23,587 bases of DNA from a virus, in IMG/VR virus record IMGVR_UViG_3300046467_000885, positions 1 through 23,587 of that record; one strand, written 5' to 3'. Below, one piece after another: positions 7,830 through 17,753 of the stretch. The position numbers and the translations under genes are program-made. The notes under the pieces were generated by a model, which made no database searches, was not told the origin of the DNA, and saw only the letters and a list, made by a program, of their open reading frames with translations. Each line of letters opens with the position of its first letter. The stretch's first letter is position 1.

Positions 7830-8645
7830 TCAATCAAAAATGGTAAGACCCATCTGTCTAGCAGCGGCTCTTGCCATATCTGTGCTTACCGCAGAATCTC
7901 CTGCGTTGTATCTATCTAAGACAGTACTAGCGTTTGTTGGGGCAACGTCAGTTGCGGGGGTTCCTGACCCGTATGTTTGAGATGGAGTAGCACCCTGCAA
8001 TCTTGCCTCAAGGTCTTTAATTCTCTTGAGAGACTTAGCGTGGCGTTCCATTTCAACAGGGTTAGTAATTTCCTGTAACTCTGTAAAAGGAATGTTGTGT
8101 TGAGATGCAAGTTCATAAGCTTTAGCAAGTTGAGTCCGGCTGTTGAGTTCCGAATTAACCTGCTGGTTTTGACGAGTCATTCTGTCTACTTGCATTTTTG
8201 ACAGGTAAGCATCTTTTGCTAAAGAAGCTTGCTCTTCTGCCATTTGCTGTGCAGACATATCATCAATGCCTTGGCTTAAGTATTTCTCTCTAAGCTGCTG
8301 TGAGTATTGCCCCACTTCTGCTTCAAGATTCTTTTGACTTTCTTGCTCTTGGAATCGGTCCCTTTGCACCCGTTCATTCGTTAGCTGTGTTTCTAACTCA
8401 GCCATTCGCTTGTCTGTAGAAGATTGGTACTTCTTAAATTCAGGCGATTGAAAGACTGTGTTAGTTGACTGAGTATCTGTCGTGCCTTCGCTTGTCTCAA
8501 TATCACCACCCTCAATACCAACCTCTGGCTGAAAGGTTTCCGCAGGGGCTTCTAAAGCCCCTACATTATCCAATGCAGGGTCAATATCTAAATTGATGGT
8601 TTCTACCGTAGAGTCAGTTGGCGTTCCTTCTCTCTCAGTTGTCAT
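7830..8645 (-). CDS. Scaffolding protein
   Basis: This 271-aa acidic protein lies directly upstream of the capsid gene. The N-terminal ~85 residues are acidic and disordered (ETINLDIDPALDNVGALEAP). Residues ~90-205 form a long coiled coil rich in E, Q, K, R and L (RMAELETQLTNERVQRDRFQ onward). A Gly/Ser/Thr linker follows, then a short C-terminal helical end (MARAAARQMGLTIFD) of the kind that contacts the capsid protein in other scaffolds. Start ATG 8645 has AGGAGA upstream. It would be expelled or degraded on head maturation. No protease domain is fused. A protease could be the HExxH region in the neighbouring giant protein, but that is speculation. Confidence 0.8.
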   Translation of the reverse strand: MTTEREGTPTDSTVETINLDIDPALDNVGALEAPAETFQPEVGIEGGDIETSEGTTDTQSTNTVFQSPEFKKYQSSTDKRMAELETQLTNERVQRDRFQEQESQKNLEAEVGQYSQQLREKYLSQGIDDMSAQQMAEEQASLAKDAYLSKMQVDRMTRQNQQVNSELNSRTQLAKAYELASQHNIPFTELQEITNPVEMERHAKSLKRIKDLEARLQGATPSQTYGSGTPATDVAPTNASTVLDRYNAGDSAVSTDMARAAARQMGLTIFD

Positions 8646-8724
8646 TAATTACTCTCCTAGCAACGCAACACCTGTTAGATGGCACGTAACACTTGTTTAG
8701 GTTTTTAAATAATACCCTACGTTA

Positions 8725-11700
8725 TTAACGTGTGGCAATTGCCTCTGTAAGCTGTATTTGTTCAGCAGGGGCAGGGACTTGAAGGTCTCTGCCTTTGCTA
8801 AGTCGCGCTCTTGCTTCGTTAGAATCAACAACTCGCTGAGCTACTGCGTACAGCCCATCTGCTTTTTTAAGAACTGCTGGAACACGCTCTCCCCTTGCTT
8901 GGTACTCTTTTCGCAACTTTGCTTTTTCCATTTCCATTGCAGCCGAAACTTTTGCCAGTGAGAAAAGGGAGTCAGGAACCATAAAGTTAGACTTGTTGGC
9001 AATAATATAATCTCGCTTATCAGGAGATAATGCCGCAAGGTAACTGTCTAGCTTATCGCCTATTTCCTCACCGCTTAAACCCATTTCATTTTCTGGGGCA
9101 TAGAGCCTGTCCAGATACTCATAGTATTCGTTCTGGGCTTGTTTTAAAGGTTGACCTTCAGGAACGTCAAACTCGTTGCTGTCATCAAAGGCGTGGCGGC
9201 GAACTCCGGCAAGTTCAGCGTCGTACCTGTTCATTAAGGAGTAAATGCTCTTTGCTTTATCCCCTTTACTTTGCCCACCAGCCATGATGGTTTCAATCTT
9301 TTGGTACTGCTCTAACTCAATGTCGTAAACATCTTGAGTGTATTTACTTGGCTGGAACTCTGACCCTTCGTAATACATTCGATTAATGTATTTCTGTTCG
9401 TAGCCATACAACTCTTTGTAATCTACTCCAGCCAACTCTTGTGAAAGATCATTTTTATCAGCGTAGATACTTACGTTAAGACCAGCCGCTGCACCAATTC
9501 CAAGTAAGGTTTTAGCAAATCCACCGTCTAACTGCTCAGAAGCTTCCATGATTTGTTGAATCATTAAAGGGTAGAAGTCTTCAATATCAGTACTTTGCCC
9601 CGGAATAAATTGCTCTCTGCCAGTAACTTCTTCTCCAAAGAAATTCTCATTAGATATACCCCCTACAATACTGCTACCAAGAGGGCTAAGCTTTGCCTTT
9701 GTAAAGTTTCCAATCTGGCGCATAACGTCAGCGTCAAACTCGTCACCCATAGACGTAATTTCTTTTCGGTCTCCAGAAACTCCGTAAGCTGCGCGAGCCA
9801 TAAATCGCCAAACAGAACCCAGTCCCAAGGTTAGGTCTATGTTTACTCTGCCTTTACTAGCTTTTAAGAAGTTCGACTTGCGCCAGTCTGTTTCAATTTC
9901 AAACCCGTTAAGCACAAGAAGAGTTGTAATGCCTCCAAGCACCCCAAAGGTTCTGGCTAGGTCAGCTCCCATTTGCTTGCTAGTGTGAGCACCACGATGT
10001 CCAGCATTAACTACATACCCGTAATCGGTTTTAACAACTGAACTCTTAGGCAAGTCCCACTTCTTTGCGTGAGCGTTTGCCTTTCTTAAAGCCGCCCCTG
10101 CTTTTTCAGTCTCTTTAAACTTCACAGCCTTAAACTGCATTGCTTCCTTCCCAAAGGTTTGCATAACCGTAAATGGTACTTGGAACCTAGAAGTCATCCA
10201 CCTTGGAGCAAGCAAGACAGTAGAAAGTGCAGGGGCTACATTGTCAGGCAAGCTTCCTCTACCCGTAGCTTTGTTTAAGAAATTACCATAGCTTGCTAAG
10301 TAATCATGTATTGCGGCTTCAGGAACGTTCGAGTTCTGAAGAGTTTTGTAGTAGTCATTTAACAACTCGTACCTCATCTTATTGAGGTATAAGTTGTGGA
10401 ATCTTTCACCAGCCTTGAACGGGTAGGCAACAACTCCAAGAGGGCGTTTAAGAACGCTTCCTGTCTTTTGCATAAACGCATTGTTCTTAACTACGTCAGG
10501 GAAAACATTTCCTACCGAGTTAAACAAGTTCCCAAGAAACGCTTCTTCTCTTTGAGCAAGTGGACCGTTTAAGTCAGATATAAACACATGCTTGTTGATA
10601 AAAGAGTAGTTGACATCGTTGGTTATTGTCTTCATTTGAACGTCATAGTTCTTAGCTGTAAACATACCAACTGAAGACTTGGCTATGTTTTGATACCACT
10701 GAGTATCAGGACCTGAAGCCCACGCTTTAACGTCACCTTTAGCTAAAAGGCTTAAAGACCTTCTTGTTGTAACAGGTTTAATTGCTCCTCCAATAAGCAT
10801 CCCGCCTTGGTTAAAAATTGCTCCGTAGTCAATCGAGAGCAGTAGCGCACGGGGAGCGTTGAAGGCTTGAATAATAAGCTGACGCAGGATTTGCCACTTA
10901 GTCCTAGGCGGCACATCTCTGCCTTTTGCACTCAGCCCTAAAGCTTCCCAGACAAGAGTAACTTCACTTGGGGTCAGCACTTCTGCAACATCAAGTTGGG
11001 TAGTCCCTGACATTCCTGCTACAAAACGCTGAGGCTCTGTTCCGGTTTTTAATTTAGTTGATGCGGGAGAGCCTACAAAAGGAGTTTCTACTCCCATTAG
11101 TTTTTGTATGGCTTTCCTGTAAGTAGTCCGGTCAAAGGTTCTTAAAATAGTCTTTAACTTAGCGTTCTTTATATTTGGAAGTCTTCTTTCTCCGTAGTTA
11201 ATAAGAGCAACAACTTCCATTGGGTGAAGTCTTAAAGGCTTGTACCCTGATTTACTCTTGTCGGCTTGGCTTTTCATTGCCCCGCCTACTGCTTGATCTT
11301 CTGCTTCGTAGCCACGAACAGGGTCAGAGCTAGCTTGCCTTGCTTCCCTAGCAGTTTCTGACCGTGCAACAGTTTTCGTTCTTGCTGCTGAAATTTCAGC
11401 GTCAGTAGTTTCTCTCCAAACTTTAAACTCTTCGCTGTTTATTCTTTTTTCTATCTCAGGAATAAGGTTTGTTGCAATGTAGTCTTCACCTTCTTCTGTC
11501 ATATTGCCATCAATACGACCGAAGCGACCCGTTGTATCTCCAAGAACCTCTTCTAGGATTCTGGCGTTTATAGGCTCAGCAACTCCATCCCCAAAGTACT
11601 TAGGGAAGTTAACTTTAGGAGGGCTAAGGTTCGGGACAGGGTTGTTCGGCTGGCGCGGAATAACGTTTCCTTCTACAGCTTTTCTTAGCAGGTCTAAACG

Positions 11701-14700
11701 TTCTTCAACAGCACGGGCAGGAGACTCAACAGCACGGGTGGTGGCAATTATCTTTTGGTCAATTGCCCTCTGAATTACGTCAGTATTTAAATCTATGAGC
11801 TGCTGGTTTCCTTCAACAAGCCCTCTTCCATGCTTGGTGTTTGCCAACTCTAGCTCAGCGTTATCCGTTAGGTTGTCTAGGTTGCCGCCTTGAGGATTCT
11901 TTTTACGGTGAAAGATTTTTTCAGGTTCTGTTGCTTTTGCGTCAGTTGCTACAAAGAGAACCTTGCTCTTAATAGTGCTGTCGCTACCAACAAGCACTAT
12001 AACCCTGTGAGGTGCTCCCCCTTGGTTAGCTCCACCTATTTCTGTAAGTGCTCCAACACCTGTTTTGGTATAAAGCCTATTAAGTAAGTTGTTAGCTTTC
12101 TTCTCTGAATACTGAGTCCTACCCCCTCTTGTAGGCTTAGAAATTCCAACTCCAATATTAGCGTTGTTGTTTATAGCCCTAGTGCCTTTGTCGTTAAACA
12201 AGGCAAGGTTCTCAGGTTTAAAAGTATTTTGAATGTCTTTAACAAATTCTCTGTTCCTTGACCTGTGGACAAGGTAAGAAACAAGATCAGTCTTTGACGC
12301 AACTTCATCTAACTCTCCAATAACAGGAATGTTATTTAAAGAAGAGCTTTTTACAACTTGCCACCAGCTTGCAGTAGTAGCTTTTATCATTGAGTTAGCT
12401 AACTCATGAACATTTGTAGTTAGCTGCATACTTGCATAAGTAAAGTTACTTTGCTCTGCGTTAGCCAGAATATCATCAAAGATACTAGCGTTAATATCTT
12501 GAAGGTCTATAGCTGCTAGCTGGTCAAAAGCTTTGTCTTGGGCAATAAGCTTGTCAGCAGCTTTTTGTTGAGCTTCCGTAGCAGTCCCTGCGTTTTTTGC
12601 TTCTAGTAAAACGCTTTCTGCTTTGTTTGCTAAAGTTCTAATTGCCGCTCTTGCAATAATAAACTCTTCAGGGTTTACGCCAAGCTGTTCTGCAATATCC
12701 TCTTTGGTAAAACCAGCGGGGAGCACTTCGTTCCAAGCATCGCCTAATCTTTGCTCAGGCAAAGGAACAGCAAATTCTTCCCAGTCAATTGACCCTTTAT
12801 TAACTTCTTCTCTTGTAAAGATATCGAGTTGCTCGGCAAAGTCATCGTACAACTCGCTAAAGGCACTAGTTCCGAAAGTTTTTTCTATGTCAACTGGAGA
12901 AAAGTCTACTTTTCTACCAGCTAGCTCTTGAATAGAAGGGCTTTTCCATCCATTTCTAGCAACACTAGTTAAGTCCACCATAACAGCGCGCTGGTTTAAC
13001 TCAATTTTGCTGGTCTTGGAAGTAACTAACTGCGTGTTATTAAGCAGTCCTTCATCAATAAACCTTGCCCCTAGCCTGTCTGCTGTACCTATCAACTCCA
13101 TAGATATAACTTCGTCTGGACCGATAAGGGGAATGTACGCTTGAACCCTTCCTCCAGCTTGGTCAGCGTAACTCCACGCAGCTATGTCAAAGTCCGTACC
13201 GTACTTCCCGTTACCAAGAAGGTTGTACATTCCTTGGCTTTCAGCAAATCTAAAATCAGCTTTGTAATCTACCTTAACGCCAGTCATAAAAATTATCGGC
13301 TCACCGTTTTCATTTGTGAACGCTAGGTTTTCAAGCCGTTTTTTTACAATTGGATTTAAGTTGCTTTCCCTCCAGTTACCTATAGAACTTATAGGGTTGC
13401 CATCCGGGTCAACAATGCTTAACTTTTGCCTAGTCTGACGCGAAATATCAAACAACGCAAGATTTTTAGTTTCCGGGGATGTGGCTCGCAGAATAATTGC
13501 TCGACGCATTGCTTTTTTACTGTCAATTATTGCGTCTATATCTGGGGCTGTCATGCCTTTCTTTAGTAGTGGAAGGATAGGGGCGTAGAAAGGGTCGTTT
13601 ACTACATCTAACCCAAAAGCACTTAATTCTGAATTAGATTTTATAAGCAGTTCTGTGTCTGTTAGTACTCCAAGGCGACCCATATCCCATGTCAAAGAAT
13701 TTACTGAAGCTGCAATAGCATTATGTTTTGAATTTAAGAAGAACGTAGCTAGCATCCTAGCTTCAAAATCATCAGACGTAGTAGCCCTAGCAAGTATTAT
13801 TGCGACATCGTTAGCTTCTGCTTCGGTAAGAAGTCTCCTTTTTTCAATAGCAGCTTCCTTAACAGCTTTTATTGAGCCGGAGGAAGGAGTGCCTTGCTTT
13901 GCAATATCTTCAAGAATCTGAGCAAATTTACGGAGAGTTGTTTGTTCGGCTAGCGTTTGCTGCCTAGCAACTCCAAGTGGTTGACTCCCCCGGAACAGGT
14001 GCTCATCTATGAAAGTATGCCAAGAGTCAGTTAGTGACTCAGTTGCAGGTCCCCAAACTTTGTCAAGCTCGTATGTCCCTGTATTGCCTTGAGTAATAGA
14101 TGAGGCAGGTCTGTTGCCTCTTGCAACTTCCATTAAGTATCGTGAAAATAACTCTGACCCTGACTCATGCAACAACGAAGTAAGGTCAAGGTCTCTAATT
14201 TGGTTTTCGTCTACCCAAGTTAGTGGCTTGCCTGATTCTCTGGCTGTTCCTACTGGGTCTAGGTTTACTAGCCTTTCAACATCATCGGCGGTTAGCCCTT
14301 TAATAGCTTGCAATTGCTCAGCAGTTAACGCTTCGCCAGTAAGTTGCTGCCTTAAAAGTACTTGTTCTTTTAGGCTATCAGATAAGCCTTGGAACCGAAC
14401 ATTTCCATCGGTTGTTCCATATTTTGCGTAAGTAAAAACATCTTGCAGGATAACGTGACTTAACTCATGTTGAATAGATATGAAAGCGTCAGCTTCGTTA
14501 ATCACAAGATCAGGGTTTGTCTTAGCGTATTCAATAATACTGGCAACCCTACGGAACGTAGAACTCATTACTCCGGCATTAGTTCCTGCAATGCCACCAC
14601 CTGTTAATGTACGTGCTACAGAGTCCTTGCCAATATACGTACTGCGAACTGTAGGAAGTAGGGACTTTATGTATTCATCTTTTGTAACACCGAAAAGCTT

Positions 14701-16179
14701 AGCCACGCCTTCAATAATAGGCTCAGAGACTTTAGCGGCTTGAGCAATTTGACTATCACTCATTCCTAGAATTTTTCCAGAAGCTTGGTAATAATCGTCA
14801 AAGCTGTTTATCGTAAAGTGAACAGTACTTGCTCCTGCGTTTTTTTCCCCTCTAAAAGCAGCAACAATTTTTAACGGTTTATTTGGCTCTTCAACAACTC
14901 TAATATCTGAAGCAGGGCGGCTTAAAGAACCAACTGTTTGAGCAGCGTATTCAATAGGGTCTATCCCGTTTGATGTTATCTCGCTATTGCCTAACTCGGC
15001 TGATACAGGTGCTTTTCCTGCATCAGTTGCAGCCGCAGCTATCTGACCGCTTGTTCTAAGTCCGGGCTGCCCGTACTTTGTAGTTACCCAGTTCTTAGCC
15101 CCACGCAAAGCTTTGTACGGAAGCATTATGTCATCTGCCATCCACCTTGCGCTTCTAGCAACAGAACCTATACCCAAGCCAAAGCCAACGACTTCTCCCG
15201 TAAAAGCTGCTCCGGTTTCAATCTTTGAACCAGTTTCAGGGCTTATAATTCCCGCCCTTTCAAAGGGTTCTGTAGCGGCTCTTGCGGCTCCACCAAAGAC
15301 AGCTTGAGCTGCAACAACCGGAGCGAAATCTTCCCCTAGAGGGTTTGCCGATTTTCCTGCAAACCTTCTAGCTCTAGCACCTGCGGTTTCTTCTAAGAGA
15401 GCTTCTTTTTGGTAGCCAAGTATTTTAGTTTCATTGCCCCCAACCTTAATCGGGTTAAGCATCTTCATAACTTGTTCACGCGCCCGTGTTGTCTTTTCTT
15501 CCCAGTCAGTAACAGCTTCGCCATTAACTATCCTTGGAGCTACAACAATGGGGCGTTGGTTATTCTTTTCAAGAAGCTGGTTATAAAACTGAAACTCTGA
15601 CTCTGATTTACTTATATTTTCTGAAAGAGGTTTGCTGTCGTTGTAAGCTTGAATTTTTTGGTTGTGAGCTGACTTTTCTCTAATAATGAACTGAGAAGGG
15701 TCTTCTTCATCAGGGTTAAAATCAGAACCGCTTAAGCCTTTAAAGCCAGCCCCTTGGAATACGTCAGTCTGTTTAACGCGCTTAACATACGCATCTCTAG
15801 CTTCTTTTTCTAACTGACTACCTATTTGCTGGCTTTGCTCTACTACAGTTGGTATACCCCCGCCAGCAGCGTTCGACCGTGTTCCAGTAGGACGCAGTTC
15901 ATTCAACTCAGCTATTTGTTCTTGAAGCTTCTCGTACTCTCTAGATTCATGGAACGGCTCAAAGTTCTTATTTGGCTGTAGTACATCTTTTGAAATTCTT
16001 GCTTTGTACCAAGGCTGTGACCCCGAAATCCCCATTTCCGCATTACTGTAACCAGCAGGAGGAGGAGTGTAGCCACGCTGTATGCCATCTGCCGCTCGCC
16101 TTCTAGTAGGTAGCTGCGGACCGAACGGCTTTGGAGCCGTTTGCCTGTTAGACAAGAACTGCCGAAAAGATTGAGTCAT
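8725..16179 (-). CDS. Giant polyvalent-type virion/injected protein with HExxH metallopeptidase domain
   Basis: This 2484-aa protein takes up a third of the window. Its ATG overlaps the upstream stop (TAATG). Residues 1-260 are charged and helical. A Gly/Ala-rich hydrophobic stretch at ~305-345 includes TGEVVGFGLGIGSVA. Residues 571-575 are HELSH in SIQHELSHVILQ, a zincin active site. HESGSELFSRY at 671-681 offers E672 or E676 as third zinc ligand. Residues ~950-1035 (NGEPIIFMTGVKVDYKADF to IPLIGPDEVISMEL) weakly resemble ADP-ribosyltransferase folds without the usual His. Residues ~1700-2230, including GRVNIDLTLGLGSVWRF, resemble C-terminal domains shared by 'polyvalent proteins' that phages inject with their DNA. 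A hydrophobic segment, GGITTLLVLNGFEI, lies near 2080. Position between portal and scaffold fits an internal, ejected protein. I saw no RNA polymerase or transglycosylase motif. Peptidase: moderate. Transferase: weak. Confidence 0.7.
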   Translation of the reverse strand: MTQSFRQFLSNRQTAPKPFGPQLPTRRRAADGIQRGYTPPPAGYSNAEMGISGSQPWYKARISKDVLQPNKNFEPFHESREYEKLQEQIAELNELRPTGTRSNAAGGGIPTVVEQSQQIGSQLEKEARDAYVKRVKQTDVFQGAGFKGLSGSDFNPDEEDPSQFIIREKSAHNQKIQAYNDSKPLSENISKSESEFQFYNQLLEKNNQRPIVVAPRIVNGEAVTDWEEKTTRAREQVMKMLNPIKVGGNETKILGYQKEALLEETAGARARRFAGKSANPLGEDFAPVVAAQAVFGGAARAATEPFERAGIISPETGSKIETGAAFTGEVVGFGLGIGSVARSARWMADDIMLPYKALRGAKNWVTTKYGQPGLRTSGQIAAAATDAGKAPVSAELGNSEITSNGIDPIEYAAQTVGSLSRPASDIRVVEEPNKPLKIVAAFRGEKNAGASTVHFTINSFDDYYQASGKILGMSDSQIAQAAKVSEPIIEGVAKLFGVTKDEYIKSLLPTVRSTYIGKDSVARTLTGGGIAGTNAGVMSSTFRRVASIIEYAKTNPDLVINEADAFISIQHELSHVILQDVFTYAKYGTTDGNVRFQGLSDSLKEQVLLRQQLTGEALTAEQLQAIKGLTADDVERLVNLDPVGTARESGKPLTWVDENQIRDLDLTSLLHESGSELFSRYLMEVARGNRPASSITQGNTGTYELDKVWGPATESLTDSWHTFIDEHLFRGSQPLGVARQQTLAEQTTLRKFAQILEDIAKQGTPSSGSIKAVKEAAIEKRRLLTEAEANDVAIILARATTSDDFEARMLATFFLNSKHNAIAASVNSLTWDMGRLGVLTDTELLIKSNSELSAFGLDVVNDPFYAPILPLLKKGMTAPDIDAIIDSKKAMRRAIILRATSPETKNLALFDISRQTRQKLSIVDPDGNPISSIGNWRESNLNPIVKKRLENLAFTNENGEPIIFMTGVKVDYKADFRFAESQGMYNLLGNGKYGTDFDIAAWSYADQAGGRVQAYIPLIGPDEVISMELIGTADRLGARFIDEGLLNNTQLVTSKTSKIELNQRAVMVDLTSVARNGWKSPSIQELAGRKVDFSPVDIEKTFGTSAFSELYDDFAEQLDIFTREEVNKGSIDWEEFAVPLPEQRLGDAWNEVLPAGFTKEDIAEQLGVNPEEFIIARAAIRTLANKAESVLLEAKNAGTATEAQQKAADKLIAQDKAFDQLAAIDLQDINASIFDDILANAEQSNFTYASMQLTTNVHELANSMIKATTASWWQVVKSSSLNNIPVIGELDEVASKTDLVSYLVHRSRNREFVKDIQNTFKPENLALFNDKGTRAINNNANIGVGISKPTRGGRTQYSEKKANNLLNRLYTKTGVGALTEIGGANQGGAPHRVIVLVGSDSTIKSKVLFVATDAKATEPEKIFHRKKNPQGGNLDNLTDNAELELANTKHGRGLVEGNQQLIDLNTDVIQRAIDQKIIATTRAVESPARAVEERLDLLRKAVEGNVIPRQPNNPVPNLSPPKVNFPKYFGDGVAEPINARILEEVLGDTTGRFGRIDGNMTEEGEDYIATNLIPEIEKRINSEEFKVWRETTDAEISAARTKTVARSETAREARQASSDPVRGYEAEDQAVGGAMKSQADKSKSGYKPLRLHPMEVVALINYGERRLPNIKNAKLKTILRTFDRTTYRKAIQKLMGVETPFVGSPASTKLKTGTEPQRFVAGMSGTTQLDVAEVLTPSEVTLVWEALGLSAKGRDVPPRTKWQILRQLIIQAFNAPRALLLSIDYGAIFNQGGMLIGGAIKPVTTRRSLSLLAKGDVKAWASGPDTQWYQNIAKSSVGMFTAKNYDVQMKTITNDVNYSFINKHVFISDLNGPLAQREEAFLGNLFNSVGNVFPDVVKNNAFMQKTGSVLKRPLGVVAYPFKAGERFHNLYLNKMRYELLNDYYKTLQNSNVPEAAIHDYLASYGNFLNKATGRGSLPDNVAPALSTVLLAPRWMTSRFQVPFTVMQTFGKEAMQFKAVKFKETEKAGAALRKANAHAKKWDLPKSSVVKTDYGYVVNAGHRGAHTSKQMGADLARTFGVLGGITTLLVLNGFEIETDWRKSNFLKASKGRVNIDLTLGLGSVWRFMARAAYGVSGDRKEITSMGDEFDADVMRQIGNFTKAKLSPLGSSIVGGISNENFFGEEVTGREQFIPGQSTDIEDFYPLMIQQIMEASEQLDGGFAKTLLGIGAAAGLNVSIYADKNDLSQELAGVDYKELYGYEQKYINRMYYEGSEFQPSKYTQDVYDIELEQYQKIETIMAGGQSKGDKAKSIYSLMNRYDAELAGVRRHAFDDSNEFDVPEGQPLKQAQNEYYEYLDRLYAPENEMGLSGEEIGDKLDSYLAALSPDKRDYIIANKSNFMVPDSLFSLAKVSAAMEMEKAKLRKEYQARGERVPAVLKKADGLYAVAQRVVDSNEARARLSKGRDLQVPAPAEQIQLTEAIATR

Positions 16180-16487
16180 TAGTAATACAAGAATCTAGTA
16201 CGAGGACTGAATTGTGAGCCTTGGTTGTACTGTCTGCCTAGCTGAGCAAAGCGTTGAGTAAACGGAAAGTCTTTTAGGTAGTCAGTAAATGTTGCAGTTG
16301 GTGCGCCACCGCCTAGTACTTGTTCGCCAAGCTTTCCGTAGAAACCTTGCAAAGCTTCGTCATAAATACTAGAGGCTTGCTTTCTTCGGGCAGATGAATC
16401 AAGAAGCCCTTTCGACCCAAGCGTTCCAAAAAACGCAGCCCTAGGCTCTTCTTCAAGAAAGCCAGCCCACGCTGGATTCATTGTCAT
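16179..16487 (-). CDS. Small late protein, unknown function
   Basis: This 102-aa protein starts at ATG 16487 with AGGA upstream, and ATG 16481 is also possible. It has a helical middle (ARRKQASSIYDEALQGFYGK) and an aromatic end (QFSPRTRFLYY). It follows the coiled-coil gene by 9 bases and is translationally coupled to the giant gene by a one-base overlap. This suggests a partner or chaperone of the giant protein, or a small internal head protein. The family is not recognised. Confidence 0.6.
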   Translation of the reverse strand: MTMNPAWAGFLEEEPRAAFFGTLGSKGLLDSSARRKQASSIYDEALQGFYGKLGEQVLGGGAPTATFTDYLKDFPFTQRFAQLGRQYNQGSQFSPRTRFLYY

Positions 16488-16496
16488 AATTAATTC

Positions 16497-17750
16497 CTAG
16501 AATAATCCGTATCGTCTGCCAAGAAAATCAGCAAAGTTGTTAGATGGTGCGGAAGATTGTAAGCTTCCGACCTTTGCAAGATTGCCTCTTGTGAAATCTG
16601 CAAAAGCTTCTCCGCTTGACCCTGCATACCTAGATATAGCTTGTTGAGCCAGCGGAGAATATCTACCTGACATACCTTGATTTGCTAGCTGGAATAGCAA
16701 CTCGGCATCTTCACTAGATTCAGGGTTTAACACACCACTCGCAAATGCATTATCTGGACCGTACTCAGTCATGTCCGCTAATTGTTTAAGTTGGGCAAGC
16801 TGCCTAAGCTGCGATGATCGCGCTCCACCCCCCACTCTATCACCTACAAAACTACCAAAAGTAGGAGCAAACTTGCTAATATTTGACTTGTCCATTTCTC
16901 GTTGAAGGGCAGCTTCATCGCCAGTAAGCGCGTCATACCCACCCGTGGTGTTGCTGCGCCTCAACGCATCTAAATAACTTGCCCTGTCTGTGCCTTCCCC
17001 TGCCGCTTCGTTCATGATTAGGGGCATCAAGGTTGCTAGGTCGTATTCACTTCTTAAGGGCTGATATTGGCTTTTTGCAAACCTTCCAGCAGCACCTCCT
17101 AAATTACCAAGCCCTGCATTTTCAAGCTGCTCTAAAAACGCTCCAAACGGCGAAGTGCCTTCTAGTTGACGTTCCCTAGACTCGTCCGTTTGATATGTAA
17201 GCCCCATCTGAGCATCGTTGCCTCCACCGCCGCCGCCGCCAGTAGGAGGAACACCGCCACCGCCAGCAGGTTCAGCAGAAGCAGCATCCAACTCAGCTTG
17301 CAGTTGTGCCATTCTTTCTTCAAATTCACGCTGTGACTTTTCAGAAGCTGTTCTGAACGCTGCCATTTGCTCTTCAAGTTTTTTATCTTGCTCAAGCATG
17401 TAAGCCTTAAAGCCAGCACTTCCGTCATCTGCATCTACGGGAGGGACAATTGCGGGAGGGTCAATCTCTACTGGTGGGTTTTTATCACCTTCATCGTCAA
17501 ACATCTCCTCTTTGTAAGTACCAGTAGAGGTTTCAACATCTCCGGCATCATCTGTCAATCCTCCGGTGGAACCAGCCCGGTCAGGTTTAGATGTTGATTC
17601 AACAAGAACTGCACCTCCCGCTGTAGCACCAAACTCAGACAGGTCAAGAGCTTTCTTTCTTGCCTCACTAGCGTTTTCTGCATCTACAGAAATGAGTTCA
17701 GTTCCACCGCCCCGTAGTTTTACTTGAACATTATATTTTTTAAGAGCCAT
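16497..17750 (-). CDS. Coiled-coil virion-associated protein, unknown function
   Basis: This is a 417-aa modular protein. Residues 1-50 look like a small alpha/beta domain (KKYNVQVKLRGGGTELISVD, then an ASEARKKALDLSEFG helix). Residues ~55-110 are acidic and disordered. Residues ~112-165 are a coiled coil (EQDKKLEEQMAAFRTASEKS, then a REFEERMAQLQAELDAA heptad pattern). A Gly/Pro-rich linker lies at ~168-182. The C-terminal ~230 residues are Ala/Gly/Leu-rich helices (QLRQLAQLKQLADMTEYG). The gene starts three bases after the portal stop, with its GGAGAA ribosome site inside the portal gene. Position next to the giant protein suggests an internal core or ejection protein. This is inferred. Confidence 0.6.
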   Translation of the reverse strand: MALKKYNVQVKLRGGGTELISVDAENASEARKKALDLSEFGATAGGAVLVESTSKPDRAGSTGGLTDDAGDVETSTGTYKEEMFDDEGDKNPPVEIDPPAIVPPVDADDGSAGFKAYMLEQDKKLEEQMAAFRTASEKSQREFEERMAQLQAELDAASAEPAGGGGVPPTGGGGGGGNDAQMGLTYQTDESRERQLEGTSPFGAFLEQLENAGLGNLGGAAGRFAKSQYQPLRSEYDLATLMPLIMNEAAGEGTDRASYLDALRRSNTTGGYDALTGDEAALQREMDKSNISKFAPTFGSFVGDRVGGGARSSQLRQLAQLKQLADMTEYGPDNAFASGVLNPESSEDAELLFQLANQGMSGRYSPLAQQAISRYAGSSGEAFADFTRGNLAKVGSLQSSAPSNNFADFLGRRYGLF

Positions 17751-17753
17751 TAC

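Noticed and set aside
8725-16179. N4-like virion RNA polymerase or tape measure protein
   Set aside because: The size suggested either, and hairpin promoters would have fitted the polymerase idea. I could not find polymerase motifs, long coiled coils or tape-measure repeats, and the hairpins lack a common loop or stem sequence.
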